Origin: Bryopsis sp. KO-2023
Taxonomy: Eukaryota > Chlorophyta > Ulvophyceae > Bryopsidales > Bryopsidaceae
Assembly (NCBI GenBank): GCA_030272585.1
Contig: BSYQ01000009.1
Coordinates: 3,720,001-3,784,000, forward strand
DNA length: 64,000 nt
Direction of reading: 5' to 3'
The notes below the pieces were generated by a model. That model worked only from the letters and a program-made list of their open reading frames with translations. It was not told the origin of the DNA and ran no database searches. A program made the position numbers and the translations under genes. Below, in pieces: positions 59,055 to 64,000 of the stretch (position 1 is the stretch's first letter; each line of letters starts with the position of its first letter).

Positions 59055-62000
59055 TTATGTGTTCCTTATCCCTCCGAGTCGTTCAGTTAGATGGTTTACC
59101 AATTCCCCAGCAACCCTAGAATTTGATGTCAATATGAACACGTCTTGTTCCGTTTGGCGTGCTGCATCTCGAGCCCAAGAAGCACCCCAAACCATGTCGC
59201 TTATTAGACCGTGAGCGGCTTTTTCGCATCTCTGTGACTTGCAAGAGTTTGATGGCAGCCACGCTATGGCCCGGCCTCCACTTCCTTTCCAGGGGATTTT
59301 CCTCTTGTCTAGGATTTTTGCGTTCCCCCGCGTGTTCTCGAGGACACGATGTAGTGTACTTTGCACAAAGCGGAGTCGGGGGTCCATAAGAGTTTTTAGC
59401 TCTATCGTATGCGCCGCCTCTTGATGTATTTTGACTTTCCCAAAAGCGTCGCCGAGAATGGCCATGAAGAAGTTCATGAGAATTAACACACAAAAGATCG
59501 GGATGGATATACCGAACAAAATCCTGAGTGTATACTGCCCGATGTTCTCCTCGTTGCCTGAATCAGAGGTGTATGCCAGAGTCTCTGCAAAATCATCAGC
59601 CATACTTTCAGCTACCTGAAAAGAATGGAGGGTACTGGAGGATTGAATCCATGAAAGAGCCATAAAAAGCGAGACAAGGTGAACACAAGTATGAAAGGTA
59701 CTCTGCCGAAGTGATAGAGTCCAGCACTTGAATAGAATTGAACGAGGTGTTTTACCGGTTCCCCCTGATGCCAGGATGGATTCCGTTTCTGCTGCGAGCG
59801 ATCGCTTAAAACTGGACCGTTTCTTCACTTGGTCTCCAACAGCAAGGTTCCCCAACTGAACAAGCCCGATTACAACAACGCCAAGAGCCAAGGCAAGGTC
59901 GATGAGGTGCGGTGTGGCGGCAGCGAGGGTGCGTACGACCCGCTGTCCCTTTGGAATCACAAAAATATTTTGAATTCAATTCAATTCAAAAAGAGGCCTT
60001 CACCCCCCATAATGCCATAGTAAAAAACACAAAAACATTTTCACAACCAAGTTCGCAGACATATGACAGGATTACAGATGTACAAAACAATTGGTCAGGC
60101 GATTTGCCAAATGCCTTGTGCACACAACTCTCAGGACTGGGGAACAAAAAGTCTTATATTAGTGGCACTCTCGTTCACAATGGACTTTCCTGTCTATCTG
60201 CTCAATAAAACTCGATGTTGTGAGAGTCTCAATGGATGCTCATATGAACACTATGTGTGGATACCTGGAGGTTCAAAGATGATATTTGCACCATCCTCGG
60301 AATCATCAAAGATATCGCAACGCATTGCACGAAACAGTACAGGGAGTACAAGCTCACTTGCGTTCTCATATCGTCCTGAAGATTTGTTATGCCAATAATG
60401 TCTCCAGGATCCTCCCTTGCTTGCCATGACTCTGTGTCATCCAATTGCAAACAGTTCATTGTCAGGTACTCATGATCTGACGAATCTGTTGCTTGTTTTG
60501 TGCAAGCACACAATGTGGCGTGACATAAGAGCAAGTGAACATCAAGTTTCCTCGCATGTGTCTCAGAAGAGCTTTGCAGTTTCCAAACTGCACCGAATGC
60601 GGGTACGAAAGTATATTGAAAACACTTGAAGGATGGTGTCCTTTGACCAACGACCAACAGGGTGTATCGTATGTAGGCAGGGCAATGAAAATGATTCTCA
60701 CCAGACACAGAAGAGTTTTCCGGCGTGTTTGCACGCTTCGTGAGCATCCATCGTCCTCCTTCGAAATCCAGCGACTCGTAGATATCATACCTGACTTTGT
60801 CACTAAACTTGATGCCCATGTGATGCGTGTAGCACAGAAAAATGCCCAGGCTACCGACTTGAGCAATGACGATTGCTAAGTCCCAGCAGCGGGTGATGCT
60901 GCTGGAGCCTGCGACCAACGATCCCACACTGAGTCCTTCTCCACTGAAGTTCCCTGGCAGGAACTTCTTTTGCAATTTATGCAAGCAACACTTGTGGTGA
61001 GGGGCTATTCATTTCTATAAAATACCAAGGTAGTATTAATCTAGCCGAATAATGTCAAGTTTTACAAGCACTGTGACGATACCAACATAGAACTTGATTT
61101 TCGTGATCAACAGTTTGCCTTATATTTGATTCATGAGAACCTTACCTCGACGGGCATCTCCAGATGCTCGAGTCAAGCCACCCCAAAAGGCAGCGTTGAT
61201 CGCCGCCATAGCTACCAAAACGACGAATGTCGTGAAGACAACTGGATGCGATTTCCCCAAAACCACATCAGCAGCAGCATCTGGTCCAAGTTTGCAAACG
61301 ATTTTGCTCTTCATGGAACATTCCGTGTTTAGCAAACCAAACACCTCCATCCTTGGGTTGTAGGCAACGACAGTGAGCCCAAGGATCGAAGTGTCCCGAT
61401 CTAAGAACTGGCCGTCGGCGAGATAGGAAAGAAGGTCGATTGATCTCCGTTGGGAGAGGGCGATATCGAAGAATACCGAGGTACGCCTTCCAAATCTTGT
61501 GTCGTTGTCATGGATGAAGCCGTATGGGAGTCCACTGTCCTGGAGCTCAGAACTTGTGTTGTAAAGTCTTTCGATTTGCAATGCAGATTCTGGATTGAAC
61601 AATCTTGACGACACCAAAAAAGTTGGATCGTGGCCATGTCCCACTCGTGCGTCAAATTCTGTGGAGCAACACAACGCTCAGTCTGACGTAGTACACATGC
61701 ATGCAAGGGAAAACGCAAGGTCGTTTGGGCTTCACGACAACCTTCCCATCGAAAAAGCATTCTTTTGAGTCCCTCACCCTCCCGTTTGGCCGCCATCCAG
61801 TCATATGTGCATGACTCTTGTACATTGTTGAATCTCCTGGAACAAAGAGCGATTGTAGGTTTTCTGTCTTGCCACAACATCGCGCCGCCAATGATGACAC
61901 TTCTTTCACCGATGGTCCTCATCTGGGTGTGGTTTCCCTTCAGCCTTGGTAGGCGTGTCGTTGCGACAATCTGGTCGACAAGATATCCATCATATTCCCC

Positions 62001-62561
62001 CAGTTTCGCTGCATTTCTGGCACCCGTGGCTGCATCCCTTGATGAAGACGATGATGACTTCGCAGCTTTGCTCTGAAGGCTCCTTCGATTTCGACTAATT
62101 TTTTCATCGCTTTCAATGGGCGCTTCTCCTTGCACAACAATTTCTTTTTCTTCATCTTCGGGCGTGCTCTCCTGGAAAGTGTCGAGTACAAACTCGAAGG
62201 CCCTTCCACCATGTTTGGACAAGCAGGCTGTGGACGTGGTTGTCAGAAGGTGCAAATCCTAGCAGTAGTGAGAATAAAACGTCTTGTGTGAGGATGCAAC
62301 AAATCATAATACTGACAACCTTTCCCTTTTTTTTGTTGTTATTGACTTGTGACCAACGCTTACCACAGTTCGGGATAGCGCCAGGACTTGGATTTCGATT
62401 CGTTTCCTGATTTCATCGATGGCTGCCGTGGACGAATTCCCCAGCTCCGAAAATATGTTGGCCAATCCTTCAAAATCTAGGCTTTGTAAGCTTCCATCAA
62501 TTTCCGATAGAGATCCAAGCCGGTCGTGTATCCACTCCAAAATATTTGGATCACATCTCAT
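59055..62561 (-). CDS. Polycystin (PKD2/TRPP-like) cation channel, possibly 5'-incomplete
   Basis: Polycystins are six-span cation channels, often in cilia or flagella. Exons 62561-62364, 62258-61742 and 61658-61146 join in phase and give an N-terminal helical part, a basic Ser-rich stretch and the extracellular polycystin domain: RTIGERSVIIGGAMLWQ with paired Cys, then YLADGQFLDRDTSILGLTVV and YNPRMEVFGLLNTE, then a membrane span. Exon 60953-60791 holds CWDLAIVIAQVGSLGIFL (S2-S3 region). The exons between 60790 and 60480 are not resolved. 60480-60265 gives SLYSLYCFVQCVAISLMIPR (S4), and 59948-59055 reads VVRTLAAATPHLIDLALALG (S5), the pore-like SFKRSLAAETESILASGG, and S6 LFGISIPIFCVLILMNFFMA. 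The selectivity segment lacks the usual Gly-Asp pair, reading ASGG. The start may be an exon cut off by the LINE next to it. Confidence 0.85.
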
Positions 62562-62564
62562 GCT

Positions 62565-64000
62565 TTCACGATTATGTTACAAAATGGACTTTTCCCAGCT
62601 GTTTGGAAACGAGCAAAGGTCTCCATCATCCCTAAACCAGGGAGAGATTTGCAAGATATTAAGGCCTATCGACCAATAAGTCTACTCAATACACTTGGCA
62701 AAATTATGGAGGGCATTGTACGGGATAGGATTGTGTATGTTATGGGTGATGGGTGCAAGGCACAATATGGTTTCTCGTATGGGAAATCCACATCTGATGC
62801 TCTTCAACACTTTGCTTCCGCTGCTGGGGCAGCTCTAAAGAAACGAAAAGGTCTAGCGGTCGTGTCGTTAGATATTGTGGGTGCATACGACAACATTGAT
62901 ATTTCTTCGCTCCTCTGGCGTATGAAACATATTGGGCTCCCTGCCCACTTGATAGCTTGGGTAACAGCTTTCCTTACACAAAGGAAAGCCACACTTCAAG
63001 TCGAAGGGTGTAAAGAAATAGTGGATCTCTCCCATGGGTTACCACAAGGATCCCCCTTATCTCCTCTCCTATTTCGGATATTTTTAGATTCCCTCTTGGT
63101 TGACCTCACCAAGTCGGTTTCAGTTGCAGCCTTTGCGGATGATATCCTCATTTGGGTGGAGATTGATGATGAGACTAGTTGGAGGTGCATACATGAGGCC
63201 TTGCACACAGTGGGGAGCTGGAGCAAACATTGGGGGCTAGAATTTTCCCCGGAGAAGAGCTGTTGGATGTTGATTACAAGGAGGAATCAATGTGATTCTC
63301 CCGCCGACTTGCATTTGGAGGGCCAACTAATTCCAAAAGTCTCGACACTCAGGTATTTGGGAGTATGGTTTGATGAACGCCTGTCTTGGAAAGATCATGT
63401 TAACAAAACCTCGCAGGAGTGTATGACCCGCTTGATGATACTGCGGAAGCTCCGTGGAGCAAGGTGGGGGGTCCATCCCGAACAGTTGTCAAAGATTGTC
63501 CACGCGTGTGTCGTCCAAAAACTCTTTTATGGCGTCGTCGCATGGTGTGGGGTGACTGCAAATGGAGGCATTTTACGGCAACTTGACAAAATTTTGCGCA
63601 TGGGTGCGATGGTAATTGGTCGGCTTTTTCGAACAACAAGCACAAGTAAAGCAATTAGATCAGTGGGTTGGCTGCCGGGTGATCTGGAAATCCGTCGACA
63701 GGTGGTTCTTCATCGTTGTAATTCGCTGAAACACGGGAAAAACTTGGCACCAAGTGGGCTGAGTGATGGTGGATTCTCAGATATGATACAGAGAGAAGTT
63801 CGTGCACTCTCGCGAGCTTCAGTAGAGCGGCATTTGTGGGATAATATCGATCGTGTGACCCAGTTTGACTCACCACCGTGGGCAATGGACTTGCCAGCGC
63901 GAATTTCAATTGCGGAGTTGGGTCGGAGCGCGGAAAATATGGAGAGGGCACGTCATGTCAGGAGGGATTCGGCAGAGAACACCCTTTGGTTTTTTACAGA
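62565..64000 (+). mobile_element. 5'-truncated LINE with open reverse transcriptase, runs off the window
   Basis: From about 62574 to the last base one frame stays open for about 475 codons. It starts within the reverse transcriptase (GLFPAVWKRAKVSIIPKPGR, YRPISLLNTLGKIME), has SLDIVGAYDNID, GLPQGSPLSPLLF and the catalytic FADDILIWV, then LRYLGVWFDERLSWKDHV and the C-terminal domain typical of I/Jockey/R1-type non-LTR elements. ORF1, the endonuclease and the first reverse-transcriptase blocks are absent, so this is a 5' truncation on insertion. No stop or shift is seen in the visible part, so it is young. The 3' end lies outside. The left border is set by loss of similarity and may be off by 20 bases. 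Confidence 0.9.

Overview
The window is nuclear DNA of a photosynthetic eukaryote. Genes are split by many GT-AG introns, non-coding DNA is AT-rich and full of homopolymer runs, and one strand or the other carries exons that join in phase into recognisable eukaryotic proteins. Two proteins point to a plastid of the green line: an ARC6/Ftn2 plastid-division protein and a UGP3-type plastid UDP-glucose pyrophosphorylase. Neither visible N-terminus has a clear ER signal peptide, which fits a primary plastid better than a complex one, but both starts are uncertain. I cannot name the species; a green alga, another primary-plastid alga or a chlorarachniophyte would all fit parts of the evidence.

Layout. 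1-2334: AT-rich, no gene recognised. 2335-9170 (-): ARC6 homologue, 13 coding exons. 9171-10163: intergenic. 10164-17700: first copy (E1) of an unrecognised dispersed element E, swollen by 57 tandem copies of a 75-bp unit and by a 1.4-kb insert. 17700-19067: nothing clear. 19068-20585 (-): intronless secreted vanadium-haloperoxidase-like protein. 21362-22052 (+): small secreted Cys-rich protein. 22053-24803: low complexity. 24804-35097 (-): very large 19-exon ankyrin/helical/coiled-coil protein. 37479-39176 (-): secreted protein of unknown family. 39914-44541 (+): UGP3. 45529-47449 (-): WBP2-like GRAM-domain protein. 47749-49776 (+): Mediator subunit MED21 with a long acidic tail, sharing a 299-bp divergent promoter with WBP2. 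50060-56150: repeat-rich block: long direct repeats around a second E copy (E2), which carries an old Ty3/gypsy fossil, and two nested TA-target inverted-repeat transposons. 56590-57990 (-): secreted Ala/Cys-rich protein. 59055-62561 (-): polycystin (PKD2-like) channel. 62565-64000 (+): 5'-truncated LINE whose reverse transcriptase is open to the window edge.

How it fits together. The host genes are not an operon-like cluster; they are ordinary single genes for plastid division, plastid nucleotide-sugar (sulfolipid) supply, transcription, secretion and, probably, flagellar or mechanosensory signalling. The least ordinary part is element E. Two copies 40 kb apart share both ends and a core of about 1.9 kb, but one has about 2 copies and the other 57 copies of a strongly strand-asymmetric 75-bp unit. 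That array has higher-order repeats of 18 and 8 units and makes a 1,585-codon open frame that I think is an effect of base composition rather than a gene. A second genome-wide oddity is a recurrent composite homopolymer, a C run running straight into an A run (or its complement), found in introns of most genes here.
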